From Govania unica (GTDB taxonomy: Bacteria > Pseudomonadota > Alphaproteobacteria > Sphingomonadales > Govanellaceae), in contig NZ_JANWOI010000001.1 of NCBI RefSeq assembly GCF_027920805.1, forward strand, positions 248,001 to 312,000: DNA of 64,000 bases. Direction: 5' to 3'. Positions within the stretch are counted from its first letter, which is position 1; each line of letters opens with the position of its first letter. Below the pieces are notes generated by a model. It made no database searches, was not told the DNA's origin, and saw only the letters and a program-made list of their open reading frames with translations. Positions 63,990 through 64,000 of the stretch are shown here, one piece after another. The translations under genes and the position numbers were made by a program.

Positions 63990-64000
63990 GCCCGCTCCCC

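Overview
The window is a gene-dense, GC-rich chromosomal segment from an alphaproteobacterium. Lineage indicators are the aerobic-type cobaltochelatase pair cobS-cobT beside a J-domain gene and bolA, a CpdR-like receiver next to a zinc-ribbon (MJ0042) protein and ftsE-ftsX, a TIGR02302/DUF4175 protein, the argH-lptM-lysA order with a divergent TlpA-type thioredoxin, and long palindromic intergenic repeats of a kind common in alphaproteobacterial genomes. Two TonB-dependent receptors show an outer membrane. The order or genus cannot be fixed from the sequence alone. No tRNA, rRNA, CRISPR array, insertion sequence or prophage gene was seen.

Layout. 1-8.7 kb: the 3' part of an S9 peptidase, rpmB with its own promoter and terminator, two paralogous phytase-like esterase genes flanking a Tat-type dienelactone hydrolase, then cobT, cobS and a J-domain gene on the minus strand. 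8.7-18.5 kb: bolA, an AEC-type transporter, and a catabolic locus (Rieske oxygenase, GlcG/HbpS-like protein, AraC regulator, bicupin protein, alpha/beta hydrolase-like protein that has lost its nucleophile serine, TonB-dependent receptor, GntR regulator, GNAT). Three intergenic regions of this locus carry the same 13-bp palindrome, so it looks like one GntR regulon. 18.5-21.3 kb: a DUF1345 membrane protein, an ankyrin protein with an internal duplication and a LysR regulator. 21.4-28 kb: a complete leucine/isovalerate degradation operon (liuB-liuC-liuD-liuE-liuA order), followed by two families of palindromic repeats. 28.4-34 kb: MFS transporter, cytochrome c', cytochrome b561-type protein translationally coupled to glpD, and divergent glpK. 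34-48 kb: isochorismatase-family hydrolase, aldehyde dehydrogenase, AraC/FeaR-like regulator, TonB-dependent receptor and a full quinohemoprotein amine dehydrogenase locus (qhnA, D, C, B, F, E and convergent G). 48-64 kb: an LplT-like MFS protein, a TlpA-like thioredoxin, argH, lptM, lysA, a TIGR02302 protein that seems to start at a CTG codon, cpdR-like, zinc-ribbon protein, ftsE-ftsX, a YdcF-like protein, plsC, a class II (B12-dependent) ribonucleotide reductase preceded by three perfect DnaA boxes, a DUF2125 protein and a prephenate/arogenate dehydrogenase.

How the genes fit together. The amine dehydrogenase locus encodes the three structural subunits, the maturation set that builds the cysteine tryptophylquinone cofactor, and an aldehyde dehydrogenase that can oxidise the product. 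All eight cofactor and crosslink residues of QhnC are present at the spacing known from the Paracoccus protein. The GntR-linked locus at 10-17.9 kb is the best candidate for a poorly described system: it has uptake, oxygenase, regulator and two unusual soluble proteins, but no dedicated oxygenase reductase and no recognisable substrate. The cobaltochelatase genes and the B12-dependent ribonucleotide reductase in the same window connect cobalamin synthesis with DNA precursor supply.
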